Of a stretch of 64,000 nt of DNA, positions 52,891 to 62,221 are shown in pieces (the first letter of the stretch is position 1; the number at the start of each line of letters is the position of its first letter). The notes below the pieces were generated by a model. The model ran no database searches, was not told the DNA's origin, and saw nothing but the letters and a program-made list of their open reading frames with translations. The translations under genes were made by a program, and so were the position numbers. The stretch is from Hyphomonadaceae bacterium (GTDB lineage Bacteria > Pseudomonadota > Alphaproteobacteria > Caulobacterales > Aquidulcibacteraceae): assembly GCA_019636095.1 (NCBI GenBank), contig JAHBYF010000003.1, positions 434,001 through 498,000 on the forward strand, in the 5' to 3' direction.

Positions 52891-53649
52891 TTGGCGGTCC
52901 CCGATGACAAGGCGATGTCCGGGAACGTCCGTGGAGAAGGCCAGCGCCGACGCAAAATGAGTATTTTTCCCCTTGCGGCGAACCTTGCCGCGGCGCGTCT
53001 GCCCGACGCCCCGCGTGCGAGGACGGAAGACGAGGCCACCAGCTTGGCTGGCGGTCCGGTATTCCTTGCCGTGGAGGAATTGCCGGAACTGTTCGAGACT
53101 CCCGAAGCTGCCGAGAGCGCTGTGCCGGAACTATACGGCACGGGGCTCTATGAATTGATTTGGCGCGAGGGCTGGCGCGTCACATTGCGTTACTGGCGCC
53201 CTGCACCACCAGCGCCGGTCGCGCGCACCGGCAGAAGCGCCGCGAAGCAGCCGCTTGGTCACGCTCGCACGCCGGAAGAAGCGCGCGAATTGCTTGGTGC
53301 TCCTGCCGAACTTGCGAGTGAGGTGCTGCCAAAGCTCTACGCCGATCACAAGCAGCTGATGAAGCGTTGGGGCGATGTCGTCAAAAGTGGGCTCGGCGAG
53401 ATTGTCGAACGCGAGGGCAAGTTCGCGATCTCGCTGACGTATTGGCGGCCAATGCACGCTCCGGGGATCGCGGCGCCGCTCGCGCCCGGGGAACGCATCG
53501 AGTTGGCAGAGCGTGTCGCCGCGCCAATGCGTGGGCCGGCGCCGCAAGCCGATCTGGACATTGGTCTGTTCGAAGAACAAGCGACAGAGAATCCCAACGT
53601 TGTGCTCGTTACAGAAGAAGGCGACGGGCGCTTTCGTGGGTCGGAATGA
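52891..53649 (+). CDS. Hypothetical protein with two related repeats
   Basis: 252 aa from the TTG at 52891 (AAGG 6 nt upstream); ATGs at 52915 and 52957 are alternatives. It contains two related units: LYELIWREGWRVTLRYWRP and LGEIVEREGKFAISLTYWRP, each preceded by an ELxELF/LPKLY helix. The repeat suggests internal duplication. No signal peptide. No family recognised. Confidence 0.65.
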   Translation: MAVPDDKAMSGNVRGEGQRRRKMSIFPLAANLAAARLPDAPRARTEDEATSLAGGPVFLAVEELPELFETPEAAESAVPELYGTGLYELIWREGWRVTLRYWRPAPPAPVARTGRSAAKQPLGHARTPEEARELLGAPAELASEVLPKLYADHKQLMKRWGDVVKSGLGEIVEREGKFAISLTYWRPMHAPGIAAPLAPGERIELAERVAAPMRGPAPQADLDIGLFEEQATENPNVVLVTEEGDGRFRGSE

Positions 53650-53678
53650 AAACGGCGCCGGTGGTGCCACCGGCGCCG
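53648..53678 (-). terminator. Bidirectional-type hairpin, terminator of the TonB receptor
   Basis: Arms CGGCGCCGGTGG (53653-53664) and CCACCGGCGCCG (53667-53678), perfect 12 bp. On the minus strand it is followed by TTTT (complement of 53649-53652). Confidence 0.8.
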
Positions 53679-53701
53679 CTCAGTCTCAGATCAACTCGCT
53701 C

Positions 53702-56560
53702 TTACTGGCGATAGCTGAACCGGATGTAGCCGAAGCGTCCCGGCGGGTCGTAGGTCGTCGGGTCGAAGTTGTTCAGACCGCACGTGACGCAGCCTGGCGG
53801 ATCTTCGTCCGTGACGTTGTTTATGCCGAGCGCGATGGTCACACGATCCTCAAGCATTGACGGGCTCCAACGGCCTTGCAGATCCCAATAGGTCACTGCG
53901 TCGAGCGAGTTGGCAGCACCTGTTTCATCCACTGAGGAAATGTAGCGCGCCGTGATCGAGCCACCAAAGGTGTTGCGATCCCAATCCAGCGTCAGCGTAG
54001 ACTTCACCTCCGGATAGGCTTGGTCCGGGCTGCCACGCTCGGTGCCTTCGCGGGCGATCGAGACGATGCCGCTTGAGCTTGGCACCAGTTCGTTGAACTC
54101 AAGCAGGAAGTTCGTCGACGACCGCAGCGAGAACGTGCCGATGGATGTTTCCGGCAGTGTCCAATTGACGGTGAAGTCGATCGCTTGGGTCTCGATGCCG
54201 CCGATATTGATCAGCGGGTTCGAGATCGCCGAGACGGTTCCTGTCGCGGTGCGCGTGATGGTGCCGCACGCGAGTGCATCACCGGTCTGCGCACAACGGT
54301 CGAGCAGCGATTGGCCGTCTTGCGCTTTGATGGCGCCATCGAGTTCGATGTTGGAATAGTTCACCTCGAACGAAATGCGGTCAGACCAAGCAGTGTTGGC
54401 CCAGAACGAGGGCTGCCAGACGACGCCGATATTGTAGCCTTCGCTTGTCTCTGGCTGCAGGTTCGGGTTGCCGCTGGTGATGACAGGAAGTTGCGGGTTG
54501 AGCTGCGTGTACGAGCCATCGGACGGCACGCCACTATTGATGCAGTTGGTCTGCACATTCGCCGGCTGAGCCAAGAGGTTCGAGCACGGGTCCGTGACTT
54601 CCTGATCGAAGCGCGAAGCCGTGCCGTAGAGTTCGCCGATGGACGGGGCGCGGAAGCCTTCGCCCCAGTTGAAGCGAACCAGCACGTCATCAGTCGGCCG
54701 CCAGTTCAGCCCAGCCTGGAACGTCGAGTCTTGGCCGGAGGTTGAGTAGTCGAAGATGCGCGCGGCGACCGAAGCCGTGAGTTCACGCGCAAACGCTGCA
54801 TCGCTGACCAGCGGGATACGGAATTCGGCATACGCTTCGCGGACTTCGATCTCGCCTTTCGCCGGCTGGGCCGGGATGTCGGACGAGAGACCCGCCGCAA
54901 CGATCGGATCTGGATCGAAACGGCCATCGGTGTGGCGGTTTTCGAGGCCGAACGCGGCGCTCAGCGGACCTGCCGGCAAGTTCATGATGTCGCCGGTCAT
55001 GTTGTAGCTGAAGTCGAGCAATGTCTGCTCGGAGGAGTCTCGCTGGACGAAGCCAATGTAGTTCAGCATTGCCGGCGTGATTGTACCGGCGCCGCCGAAA
55101 ATATTGAGCGGCACGCAGGATCCGGTGCATGCGGTCACGTCGCCAAGCGCCTGAACGACATTGGCCGCGTTCACGTTGCCGGTGAAGGTTTGCTCGGCCT
55201 TGTTCTCCGACCATACAACGTTGAAATCCCAATCCCACGGATTGCCGAACAACGAAGCGGCGCCACGCAGTGTTGCCGTGACGTTGGAAGTATCGACATT
55301 CTGCTCGTAGTGGCGCGGGCCAGCTTCAACGAGGCGCCGGCCGATAAAGGTCAGCGTGCCAGGGCCAAGGTCAAAGCCGAACGGATTGTAGGGATTGTTT
55401 GCTGCGATCACGACCGTGTCGAGCAAGTTGCCGTTGCCCGCATCCGGACCGACGAAGAGCGGCAACGGCGCGGCCTGGTTGGCGGACTGCCGCTCGACGA
55501 AGGAAGCGCGTAGCCGGAACTGCATGCTGTTTGGCAGATCCTGCACTAACTGGCCGAAAAAGCTGAGCCGCTCTGATGGCGTCACAACGTAGTTGTAGGG
55601 TTGGAAGTTGAACCGCAGCGCATCGCTGAACGGCACAAAGTCAGGGCCGCCATTTGCCAGAGCCGGATTGTAGGTCGGGAAACCGCCTGGCGGGAATGCC
55701 GAGGCGAGCGTCACGTCCAGGCCTTGTAGCGTGTTCGGATCGGTAATGATGAAACGACCGAGCGGCGTGCCGGAGCTGCATCCGCCGGCCAAACATGAGG
55801 TCGCGCCCGGTTGCGGGAAGAGTGCAACGTCGCGATCGGCGGCGAGCACGGAGTCCTGGTGGACATAACCTGCGCCGACGATGACGTGGGTGCTCGGGCC
55901 GTTCACACCGAACGAGGCGTTGTACTCTTGCGTGATCCCGTCGCTGTAATCGTAGTAACCGCCATACTGAGCCGAGGCGATCAAGCCATCTTGCTCTTCG
56001 CGGGTCAGAATGTTCACGACGCCGGCGATGGCGTCAGAACCGTAGATCGACGACGCGCCCTGTTGCAGCACTTCGATGCGATCGATCATGCCCGGAGGAA
56101 TGGTGTTCAAGTCGACGGAGCCCGGAACGCCCGAAGCGGACGCCCCGTTGACCCAACGCAGGCCATCAACCAGCACGAGCGTGCGCGGCGTGCCAAGATA
56201 GCGGAGATCTATTTCCGCCGAGCCCGCTCCAACGCCGCCGCCATCGGGCGGATTGCCGAAATTCCCTGACGAATTGAAGCGCTGATTCAAACCACCGCCA
56301 GAAATCGGCGTGCGCTGAAGAATATCGGCGGTGGACGAGAGGCCCGTCCGCGCGATTTCTTCCTGCCCGATGTTCACGATCGGCTCGTTCTGCTGAAGCG
56401 GCGACCTAATGCGTGAACCTGTGACGACAATTGTCTCGCCTTCGTCGGCGTCCTGCGCATAGGCAGGCGCCGCGCTCAGCGCGACCATGCCGAGAACCAG
56501 CGCCGACATGATCGGGCGCAGCACAGACGTGCTCAGCAAGCGCTTGCGGCTAGATGACAT
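53702..56560 (-). CDS. TonB-dependent outer-membrane receptor
   Basis: 952 aa from the ATG at 56560 (GGAGGG 8 nt upstream). Signal peptide ends APAYAQ; the TonB-box-like [13 protein letters not shown] follows. Plug domain contains [20 protein letters not shown] and a C-terminal barrel ending YIRFSYRQ. It imports a large substrate across the outer membrane; the ligand is not shown by the neighbours. Confidence 0.93.
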   Translation of the reverse strand: MSSSRKRLLSTSVLRPIMSALVLGMVALSAAPAYAQDADEGETIVVTGSRIRSPLQQNEPIVNIGQEEIARTGLSSTADILQRTPISGGGLNQRFNSSGNFGNPPDGGGVGAGSAEIDLRYLGTPRTLVLVDGLRWVNGASASGVPGSVDLNTIPPGMIDRIEVLQQGASSIYGSDAIAGVVNILTREEQDGLIASAQYGGYYDYSDGITQEYNASFGVNGPSTHVIVGAGYVHQDSVLAADRDVALFPQPGATSCLAGGCSSGTPLGRFIITDPNTLQGLDVTLASAFPPGGFPTYNPALANGGPDFVPFSDALRFNFQPYNYVVTPSERLSFFGQLVQDLPNSMQFRLRASFVERQSANQAAPLPLFVGPDAGNGNLLDTVVIAANNPYNPFGFDLGPGTLTFIGRRLVEAGPRHYEQNVDTSNVTATLRGAASLFGNPWDWDFNVVWSENKAEQTFTGNVNAANVVQALGDVTACTGSCVPLNIFGGAGTITPAMLNYIGFVQRDSSEQTLLDFSYNMTGDIMNLPAGPLSAAFGLENRHTDGRFDPDPIVAAGLSSDIPAQPAKGEIEVREAYAEFRIPLVSDAAFARELTASVAARIFDYSTSGQDSTFQAGLNWRPTDDVLVRFNWGEGFRAPSIGELYGTASRFDQEVTDPCSNLLAQPANVQTNCINSGVPSDGSYTQLNPQLPVITSGNPNLQPETSEGYNIGVVWQPSFWANTAWSDRISFEVNYSNIELDGAIKAQDGQSLLDRCAQTGDALACGTITRTATGTVSAISNPLINIGGIETQAIDFTVNWTLPETSIGTFSLRSSTNFLLEFNELVPSSSGIVSIAREGTERGSPDQAYPEVKSTLTLDWDRNTFGGSITARYISSVDETGAANSLDAVTYWDLQGRWSPSMLEDRVTIALGINNVTDEDPPGCVTCGLNNFDPTTYDPPGRFGYIRFSYRQ

Positions 56561-56692
56561 GCGAATCCCTCCCAGCCAGCGCGATGTCAGCGCCAGCAGC
56601 AATAGAAACCTAAGCTTGGTTAATCTCGCCGCATCACCGCGCGTCCAGCACGTGTGGCGACATACATTCTCTCGCCCGGCAGGAGAAAATTC

Positions 56693-58585
56693 TCAGAGCG
56701 GAAGCGTCACGCGGATCAAAGCGCCGCTTTCCGCATCGGAGATCGCGATATCGCCCCCGTGCGCACGCGCAATCGAGCGCGCCGCAGCGAGGCCCAGACC
56801 AGCGCCGCGCGTGCCCTCCTCATTCAGCCGGACGAAAGCCTCAAACACACTTTCCCTCTGATCTTCCGGAATGCCGGGGCCATCGTCCTCCACATCCACG
56901 ACCACCGCGCCTTCCTCGCTACGCAGTTTGATGCGCGCAGCGCTTCCGTACTTGAGCGCGTTCTCAATGAGATTTCCGAAGAGCCGTTTGAGACCAAGCG
57001 ACTGGCCAGTCACGATAAAACGCTCGTCGCCATCGTATGTAACGCTGCGGTTTTGATCAGCATGATCGTCAGCCAGGCTCTGCAGCAGCGCCGCAAGATC
57101 GAGACGGACACGCGCTTCTTCCGCCGGATCGTCGCGCGCAAACGCAATGAAGCTCGCGACCAGTGCTTCAACCTCGCCGATCTCCTTGGCCATCTTTTCG
57201 CGCTGCTCCGGCGGCGCGTTCTCGGCAGCGAGACGTAAACGCATGAGCGGTGTCCGCATATCATGCGCCACAGCCGCCAAGGTCTTTGTGCGATCCGCAA
57301 TCAAAGCCCGCAAACGCGCCTGCATCGTGTTCACGGCCCGCGCCGCACCGCGCAACTCTTGTGGCCCTTCCTCGACCACGGGCTCACTTTGTGGATTCAC
57401 GCCGACGGCTTGCACTGCATCGGAAAAGCTCCTGATCGGGCGCGTCAGGTAGCGTGCAAACAGCACCGCCAGGATCGAGAGCAGCAATAGCGTGCCGCCA
57501 ATGATGCCCGCCGCGCGCGCAATCCAGCCGAGTTCGGCCCAATTGCGGCCCTGGCGCATGAACAGCCAGCGTCCGTCGGGCAGCTGCGCTCCTATCTCAA
57601 ATCCAGAGATCAAAACCACCCCCTCTGGCGCTGGCGCAAACATGGGAGGCAGGGGCGACGCTGGCGCAGCAGGCGCCGCACGCGGCGTGCGAGCCGACGT
57701 GGTGGCCTGGGGGACCGCGGGCGCCGTCACGGGTTCTGCTGGCGTCGGCGCAACGGGTGTCACGGGCGGAACTGGCGGCGTCATCTCCACACGCGGGACA
57801 CGCACGTTCACATCGTAGTTTGGCGCCTCGATATGCTGCACTTCGCCGTTCGGTCCATGGATCTCGACGGTTTCGCGTCCCGCGCCATCGCTGCGGTGAA
57901 TGATCACGCGACCGCCATCAATCTGAATGCGTTGCTCCATCCGCTGCGCCATCCGCTCCGCCGCCGCAGCTTGCCGCTCCGCCGCAGCCTCGGCGCGCGC
58001 TTCATCTCTTTCCCGCGCACGTTCTCTCGCGATCTCAATCGCATGCTCATGGGCCGACATCTCGTCTCGCTCTTGTTCGAGATCGCGAATACGCTCGCGC
58101 GCCGCCTCTAGCCGCTCGACGGCCTCATCGTGTTCACGGCGCGCCTCGTCGGCGGCAGCCTGCGCATCCGCCACCGCTTGTTGCGACTGTTCTGTCCAGT
58201 CCGCGCGTTCGGCGACGCGAAACACAAACGTATCGTTTTGCACCACGTTTGAAGCTTGGATGTGGATTTGATCCGGCCGGAGCTCGATCGCTTGCGCGAG
58301 TTGACTGCGCGTTGCGCTCATGGCCGGCGAATCGTCGTCCTCGTCAGGCGGCTCGGTGCGGACATCCCACACCATGCCGCGCTCGTTCATAGGCCGATTG
58401 AGCGCGATCATGTGATCGTAACCAGCCTGGAAGTTATCGGCGACAACATCGGCGCGCATAACGTCCGGCGGACGCGGCGGCAAGAAAATGACAATCGCCA
58501 GCGTCGCAACAAACGCCGCCGCCAAAGCGATCGCCACCAGCATGCCAAGATATGCAGCGATGGGGAGGCCGCGAGCTTCGCGCAT
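56693..58585 (-). CDS. Sensor histidine kinase with coiled-coil and Pro-rich periplasmic domain
   Basis: 630 aa. TM1 at residues 8-35; periplasmic part 36-357; TM2 358-378; HAMP; H-box His441 (VAHDMRTPLMRL); HATPase_c (NLIENALKYGS, DDGPGIPEDQ, GLGLAAARSIA). The periplasmic part is odd: an Arg/Glu/Ala coiled coil (135-219), a beta motif DGGRVIIHRSDGAG (223-236) and a Pro-rich tail (269-322). The divergent EF-hand protein (60558-61412) has the same three elements in the same order. Coupled to the response regulator (TGATG). Confidence 0.92.
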   Translation of the reverse strand: MREARGLPIAAYLGMLVAIALAAAFVATLAIVIFLPPRPPDVMRADVVADNFQAGYDHMIALNRPMNERGMVWDVRTEPPDEDDDSPAMSATRSQLAQAIELRPDQIHIQASNVVQNDTFVFRVAERADWTEQSQQAVADAQAAADEARREHDEAVERLEAARERIRDLEQERDEMSAHEHAIEIARERARERDEARAEAAAERQAAAAERMAQRMEQRIQIDGGRVIIHRSDGAGRETVEIHGPNGEVQHIEAPNYDVNVRVPRVEMTPPVPPVTPVAPTPAEPVTAPAVPQATTSARTPRAAPAAPASPLPPMFAPAPEGVVLISGFEIGAQLPDGRWLFMRQGRNWAELGWIARAAGIIGGTLLLLSILAVLFARYLTRPIRSFSDAVQAVGVNPQSEPVVEEGPQELRGAARAVNTMQARLRALIADRTKTLAAVAHDMRTPLMRLRLAAENAPPEQREKMAKEIGEVEALVASFIAFARDDPAEEARVRLDLAALLQSLADDHADQNRSVTYDGDERFIVTGQSLGLKRLFGNLIENALKYGSAARIKLRSEEGAVVVDVEDDGPGIPEDQRESVFEAFVRLNEEGTRGAGLGLAAARSIARAHGGDIAISDAESGALIRVTLPL

Positions 58586-59304
58586 CAGGAGGCCGGCTTC
58601 ACAGCGAAGAGATACCCCTCGCCCCGCACCGTCCGAATGATTTCGATGCCGCCCGGGCGCTCAAGCTTGCGGCGGAGGCGCGAGACCTGAACGTCCACCG
58701 CGCGATCGAAGACATCGCTATCGTTTTCAAACGCGTAGTCGAGCAGCTGTTCACGCGACAGCACGCGTTGGGGGCGCTCAACGAATGCGCGCAACAACCG
58801 GAACTCGCCAGCGGAGAGAGGGATGACGACATCGTCGGGATCAATCAATTCACGGCGCGCGATGTCGATGCGAAAACCGGCAAAGCGCACACTCTCACCA
58901 GGTGCGCCGTTATCGTTGTCACGACGACGCAACACCGCTTTGGCGCGCGCCACGAGTTCGCGAGGATTGCACGGCTTTGACATGTAGTCGTCGGCGCCAA
59001 TCTCTAGGCCAACGATGCGGTCAGCGTCGTCGCCAAGCGCCGATAGCATAATGATTGCGGGTCTCCCTTTGCCGGACAAACGCTTGCACGCGGATAGGCC
59101 GTCTTCGCCGGGCATCATGATGTCGAGCACGATGACATCGGCCCCCTTCGTATTCAGCACCTTCTCCATCGACGGCACGTCGCTGGCGGAGGATGCAGCA
59201 AAGCCCGCACGTTGGAACACCTCCACCAGACCTTCGCGGATAGCCGAATCGTCATCGACGACAAGTACGCGCGGTGGCTGGGCCATTTCGTTCATGAGCG
59301 CCAT
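58585..59304 (-). CDS. OmpR/PhoB-type response regulator
   Basis: 239 aa from the ATG at 59304, 1 nt after the stop of the serine hydrolase gene. Receiver: VVDDDSAIREG, phospho-Asp in VIVLDIMMPGEDG, Lys in MSKPCNP. C-terminal winged helix with RRELIDPDDVVIPLSAGEF and VSRLRRKLE. It controls transcription for the coupled kinase. Confidence 0.92.
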   Translation of the reverse strand: MALMNEMAQPPRVLVVDDDSAIREGLVEVFQRAGFAASSASDVPSMEKVLNTKGADVIVLDIMMPGEDGLSACKRLSGKGRPAIIMLSALGDDADRIVGLEIGADDYMSKPCNPRELVARAKAVLRRRDNDNGAPGESVRFAGFRIDIARRELIDPDDVVIPLSAGEFRLLRAFVERPQRVLSREQLLDYAFENDSDVFDRAVDVQVSRLRRKLERPGGIEIIRTVRGEGYLFAVKPAS

Positions 59305-59305
59305 G

Positions 59306-60403
59306 TTATTGCGGCCGAGGTCCGGCCAACAGCGGAAACACTGCAGAGCCGATCGTCTCGCCATTGGGTTCGTCGAAATTGGTGAGCACGACCACCGTCC
59401 AGGCGCCGTTGCCGAACAGCAACGTGTTCACGCCGGGGCTACCACCGGCAAAACCGATACGCGCAGTGGCCCGATCCGCCTCGGGCTGTCCGCGGAGGAC
59501 TTGCGCCGTGAGATCAGGACCAAGAAGTCGGTGTTCGCGTAATGCATTGTCGAAAGCCAACAGGTCGCGCAGCGTGGAATAAGCATTGCCCGCCGCGCTA
59601 CCGGCGACACCATGGAATCGCGAAACATCTTGAAGCGGAGTGCCAGGCCCCATCGGGCGTCCGGTGAAGTGCGCGGCGTCCGCGGGACTTTGATCGTACC
59701 GCAGGAAGGCACTGCGCGTCATACCAGCCGGTGCAAATACGTGCTCGGTAATGTAGGACTCGTAGGGCTGTTGCGTGAGCCGCTCGATCATCTCCCCCAA
59801 GACGACATAGCAGCCGTTGCAGTACTCCTGCCCCGCGCCAGGAGCGAACGTGGGCGGTTGGCGGGACACGAGTTCGTAGTAGGAGTGGTTATTTGTAAGC
59901 CGGTCTTTCGGCATATCCCGGAACGCAGGACCGAAGATGTCAGCAACACCGGCCTCGTGGTTCAGCAATTGGGCAACCGTCGCCGTTCGCGTCGTCGCGT
60001 TCGGATAATCCGGCAACACATCGGCAATGGTCGTCTCCGGTGTCAGTCTCCCCGCTTGGATAAGCTGCGCGATCGCAACGTGGGTGAACGCCTTGCCGAT
60101 GGACGCCAACGGAAAGCGGTCATCGATACTAAGAGCCGAATTGGTCACCATATCGCGCGTGCCATAGGCACGCGCATAAATCTCACGTCCATCGCGCGCG
60201 ACCAGCAGGGCGCCGTTGAAAACGCCGTCGCGCTGCAGGCCGGCCAGCCAAGGATCTAGCGCTGCTCCGATCTCAGCGTTTGTCATCTGCGCGTTCAGGG
60301 CCAAGGGCGGAAGCTGCGGGCGTGGCGGCCCGTCCTCTTGGGCCGCCGCCGGTAAGGTGATCAGCGTAAGGCCGAGAGCCAAAGCCGCGAATTTGTTAGC
60401 CAT
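59306..60403 (-). CDS. Periplasmic serine hydrolase (beta-lactamase/PBP-like fold)
   Basis: 365 aa from the ATG at 60403, with a signal peptide (KFAALALGLTLITLPAAAQ) and AGGA upstream. SxxK motif SIGK (PLASIGKAFTHVAIAQLI), YxN-like YCN (QEYCNGCYVVLGEMI). It probably acts on peptidoglycan or D-amino esters. It heads the operon with the response regulator and kinase, so it may be part of the same envelope-stress response. Confidence 0.87.
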   Translation of the reverse strand: MANKFAALALGLTLITLPAAAQEDGPPRPQLPPLALNAQMTNAEIGAALDPWLAGLQRDGVFNGALLVARDGREIYARAYGTRDMVTNSALSIDDRFPLASIGKAFTHVAIAQLIQAGRLTPETTIADVLPDYPNATTRTATVAQLLNHEAGVADIFGPAFRDMPKDRLTNNHSYYELVSRQPPTFAPGAGQEYCNGCYVVLGEMIERLTQQPYESYITEHVFAPAGMTRSAFLRYDQSPADAAHFTGRPMGPGTPLQDVSRFHGVAGSAAGNAYSTLRDLLAFDNALREHRLLGPDLTAQVLRGQPEADRATARIGFAGGSPGVNTLLFGNGAWTVVVLTNFDEPNGETIGSAVFPLLAGPRPQ

Positions 60404-60557
60404 TTTCCTCGCTCCTCGGTCACGCTGATGCCCGGAGAGAGATACGTGGGCTCTGTTTCGGCAATGTTTCAGCGCTGACGTACTGAGGAAACGTACAGCC
60501 CCCATGGTGCCACCCACATTCGGCCCGTCAGCCTTGGGCGAATAGAGGGGAAATACC
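60404..60557. promoter_or_regulatory. Divergent control region between the kinase operon and the EF-hand gene
   Basis: 154 bp with no gene, flanked by divergent genes, so it must hold both promoters. GAGGGGAAA lies before 60558. No clear operator was seen. Its sharing by the kinase operon and the EF-hand gene supports a functional link. Confidence 0.5.
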
Positions 60558-61412
60558 ATGAAGCTTTCCATTGCCCTGGGCATTGCCGCGGCCGCTTTGA
60601 CGGTCGCCGCGGCCAGCGCTCAATCGAGCCACCGCGTCGTGATCAGCAACGGCGCCAGCGACATCAACCTTGACGCCAATGGAGATGGCTGGGTCACGCG
60701 CGCTGAAGCGGCGGCGGCCTATGAGCGCATCTTTGCAGATCTCGACACAAATCATGACGGCAAGTTGGATGACGCCGACCGGGCGGCGCGGCACGAACGC
60801 CACGCCGATGTGTCACGAAACGTCCATGTATTCAGCAATGGCGATGGCCATGAGGTGCGCGTCATCAGCGGAGACTTGGACGAGGAAACACGCGCACGCG
60901 TCGAGCGCGAAATTGATGAAGCCATGAGCCGCGCCGATGCCGAGATGGAACGTGCGGAGCGCCAGTCCGAGCGGGCCGAACGCAACGCAGAACGCGCCGA
61001 GCGCGACGCGGAGCGTGCCGCCGAGCGAGCCGAGCGGCACGTCCACCGCGTACACGCGGATGGCAATCGTGAGGTCATCATCATTCGCAGTAATGGCGAA
61101 GGCGGAACCTGGGTGACAACGGACGGCGAAGTCGCGCCTCTGCCGCCGGCCCCTCCGGTTCCGCCTGTGCCGGGCGTCGCACCTGCGCCGCCGGTCCCGC
61201 CGGCCATGCCGTTCATGATGCTGATCGCGAATTCGGAGGAAGCCGATCGCGATGGTGATGGTGCGCTCAGCCGCGAAGAGTTCGTCGCCATGCACCTGCG
61301 ATTCTTCGACGCGAGCGACGCCAACGGCGACGGTCGCATCCGCTTCGAAGCGCCGACGCCGCCCGCCCCGCCGGCCGCACCCACTCCACCCGAACCGCCG
61401 CGTCGGCGCTAG
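60558..61412 (+). CDS. Secreted EF-hand protein with kinase-like coiled-coil module
   Basis: 284 aa with a signal peptide ending ASAQ. Four EF-hand loops: 39-50 (DANGDGWVTRAE), 63-74 (DTNHDGKLDDAD), 230-241 (DRDGDGALSREE) and 254-265 (DANGDGRIRFEA, lacking Glu at position 12). Between pairs lies an Arg/Glu/Ala coiled coil (105-160), a beta motif DGNREVIIIRSNGEG (168-182) and a Pro-rich stretch (193-218). The middle part repeats the periplasmic design of the divergent kinase. It may bind Ca2+ and touch the kinase; this is inference. Confidence 0.9.
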   Translation: MKLSIALGIAAAALTVAAASAQSSHRVVISNGASDINLDANGDGWVTRAEAAAAYERIFADLDTNHDGKLDDADRAARHERHADVSRNVHVFSNGDGHEVRVISGDLDEETRARVEREIDEAMSRADAEMERAERQSERAERNAERAERDAERAAERAERHVHRVHADGNREVIIIRSNGEGGTWVTTDGEVAPLPPAPPVPPVPGVAPAPPVPPAMPFMMLIANSEEADRDGDGALSREEFVAMHLRFFDASDANGDGRIRFEAPTPPAPPAAPTPPEPPRRR

Positions 61413-61418
61413 TTCGGG

Positions 61419-61450
61419 CCCGGCCGGGGTCCCATCCAACCCCGGCCGGG
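61419..61450 (+). repeat. Perfect 12-bp hairpin after the EF-hand gene
   Basis: Arms CCCGGCCGGGGT (61419-61430) and ACCCCGGCCGGG (61439-61450), loop of 8. No T run follows, so it may stabilise the mRNA 3' end or terminate weakly. Confidence 0.6.
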
Positions 61451-61492
61451 AGCCTTAGCCATTGCAGTGTGACCGATGTCACTGCGGCCACT

Positions 61493-61520
61493 GCATCCAA
61501 ACAATACCTTGGCTGCATCA
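61493..61520 (+). promoter_or_regulatory. Bipartite element 1
   Basis: GCATCC (61493-61498), 16 bp, GCATCA (61515-61520). It lies 41 bp before the first peptide gene. The 16-bp gap fits an ECF-type -35/-10 pair; a two-turn operator is the alternative. Confidence 0.65.
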
Positions 61521-61561
61521 GAGGTTCAGACGAACCGCAACGCCAATAAGGGAGCTCGCAA

Positions 61562-61654
61562 ATGTCCAAATTTCTCTGCATCGCCGCCGCGCTAGCTTTC
61601 TTGGCGCCTGTCGCGTTCGCCACCCTCAACCAAGCTGCTTTGATCGTCGCCTGA
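61562..61654 (+). CDS. Micropeptide 1 (30 aa)
   Basis: 30 residues, too short for most gene finders. AAGGGAG lies 7 nt before the ATG. Order: MSKF start, hydrophobic core (IAAALAFLAP), then VAFA and the tail TLNQAALIVA. AxA at residues 18-20 fits a signal peptidase I site, leaving a 10-residue tail. Aligns without gaps to micropeptides 4 and 5, with P16, V17, A18, Q24, A25 and I28 shared. Function unknown: a secreted peptide, a membrane micropeptide or a type I toxin are all possible. Confidence 0.8.
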   Translation: MSKFLCIAAALAFLAPVAFATLNQAALIVA

Positions 61655-61688
61655 TCCCCCAAACCCGCCTGCGACGGTCAATCAAGGA

Positions 61689-61726
61689 AGCCGCGAACCA
61701 CCCTAGAGGTTCGCGGCTTTTCCTTT
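61689..61726 (+). terminator. Intrinsic terminator of unit 1
   Basis: Perfect 11-bp arms AGCCGCGAACC (61689-61699) and GGTTCGCGGCT (61708-61718), then TTTTCCTTT. Confidence 0.9.
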
Positions 61727-61734
61727 GCGCTTAT

Positions 61735-61762
61735 GCATCCAACATCACCGCGCCTCGCATCT
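61735..61762 (+). promoter_or_regulatory. Bipartite element 2
   Basis: GCATCC (61735-61740), 16 bp, GCATCT (61757-61762), 30 bp before micropeptide 2. Confidence 0.65.
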
Positions 61763-61792
61763 CATGAGCAGGGCTGGTCAAGGGACTATAAG

Positions 61793-61912
61793 ATGCAAAA
61801 GATCCACGCCTTAACGTTCGCAGCAAGAAACACCGCGCTTGTCGCAGCTTTCGTTCTGTTCATCCCGGTCGCGTTCACGACATTGATGCAGGCCGTGCGA
61901 ATCATTTCCTAG
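61793..61912 (+). CDS. Micropeptide 2 (39 aa, divergent)
   Basis: 39 residues; AAGGGA 7 nt before the ATG. It has 9 extra N-terminal residues (MQKIHALTF region). The conserved core follows: LVAAFVLFIPVAF, then TTLMQAVRIIS. P, V, A, Q, A and I of the family are kept. The AxA site reads AFT, so cleavage may be weaker. The tail holds an Arg, unlike its neutral relatives. Confidence 0.75.
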   Translation: MQKIHALTFAARNTALVAAFVLFIPVAFTTLMQAVRIIS

Positions 61913-61930
61913 AGAGATTCAGACAATCCG

Positions 61931-61964
61931 AAGAGGCGCGGAGTGAGAGCTTCGCGCTTCTTTA
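61931..61964 (+). terminator. Intrinsic terminator of unit 2
   Basis: AAGAGGCGCG (61931-61940) pairs with CGCGCTTCTT (61953-61962) with one G-U pair; TTTAT follows. Confidence 0.75.
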
Positions 61965-61975
61965 TGCTCATGAAT

Positions 61976-62003
61976 GCGTCCGCAGCGCGTCCAACTCGCA
62001 TCT
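61976..62003 (+). promoter_or_regulatory. Bipartite element 3 (unit without peptide)
   Basis: GCGTCC (61976-61981), 16 bp, GCATCT (61998-62003). One base differs from the other left halves. The downstream unit has a terminator but no family peptide. Confidence 0.6.
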
Positions 62004-62009
62004 AACAAT

Positions 62010-62110
62010 TGGGCAAACGGCCCGTTGAAACGCGCCGCGCCACTCTCCCTCTCTTGCGGCGCCTTCGGGCAAAAGCGCGGATCTTGGCCACAAGGTCCGC
62101 GCTTTTGTTG
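62010..62110 (+). ncRNA. Candidate short RNA or decayed micropeptide unit
   Basis: About 100 nt from the expected start after element 3 to the terminator at 62071-62110. No ATG and no family motif inside. It may be a small RNA, or a unit that lost its gene. Exact ends are not known. Confidence 0.4.
62071..62110 (+). terminator. Intrinsic terminator of unit 3
   Basis: 16-bp arms (62071-62086 and 62091-62106) with a single T-G pair, loop GCCA, and the T run TTTTGTT. The strongest hairpin in the array. Confidence 0.9.
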
Positions 62111-62154
62111 GACGAGCGATGCAAAAACGAAACGCGGAAAAGTTTCACCACGCC

Positions 62155-62182
62155 GCATCCAAGCGCCGAGCGCGCGGCATCT
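62155..62182 (+). promoter_or_regulatory. Bipartite element 4
   Basis: GCATCC (62155-62160), 16 bp, GCATCT (62177-62182), followed by CATAGTCAAC, almost the same as after element 5 (CTTAGTCAAC). Confidence 0.65.
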
Positions 62183-62221
62183 CATAGTCAACGAACCATG
62201 AAACACCTGAGGGAAAGTACA

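Noticed and set aside
61419..61450. Hairpin after the EF-hand gene as an intrinsic terminator
   Set aside because: The stem is perfect but no T run follows, so it is listed as a repeat rather than a terminator.
61965..62011. Short frame MNASAARPTRI as a fifth micropeptide
   Set aside because: 11 residues, no hydrophobic core and no family motif. It also overlaps element 3.
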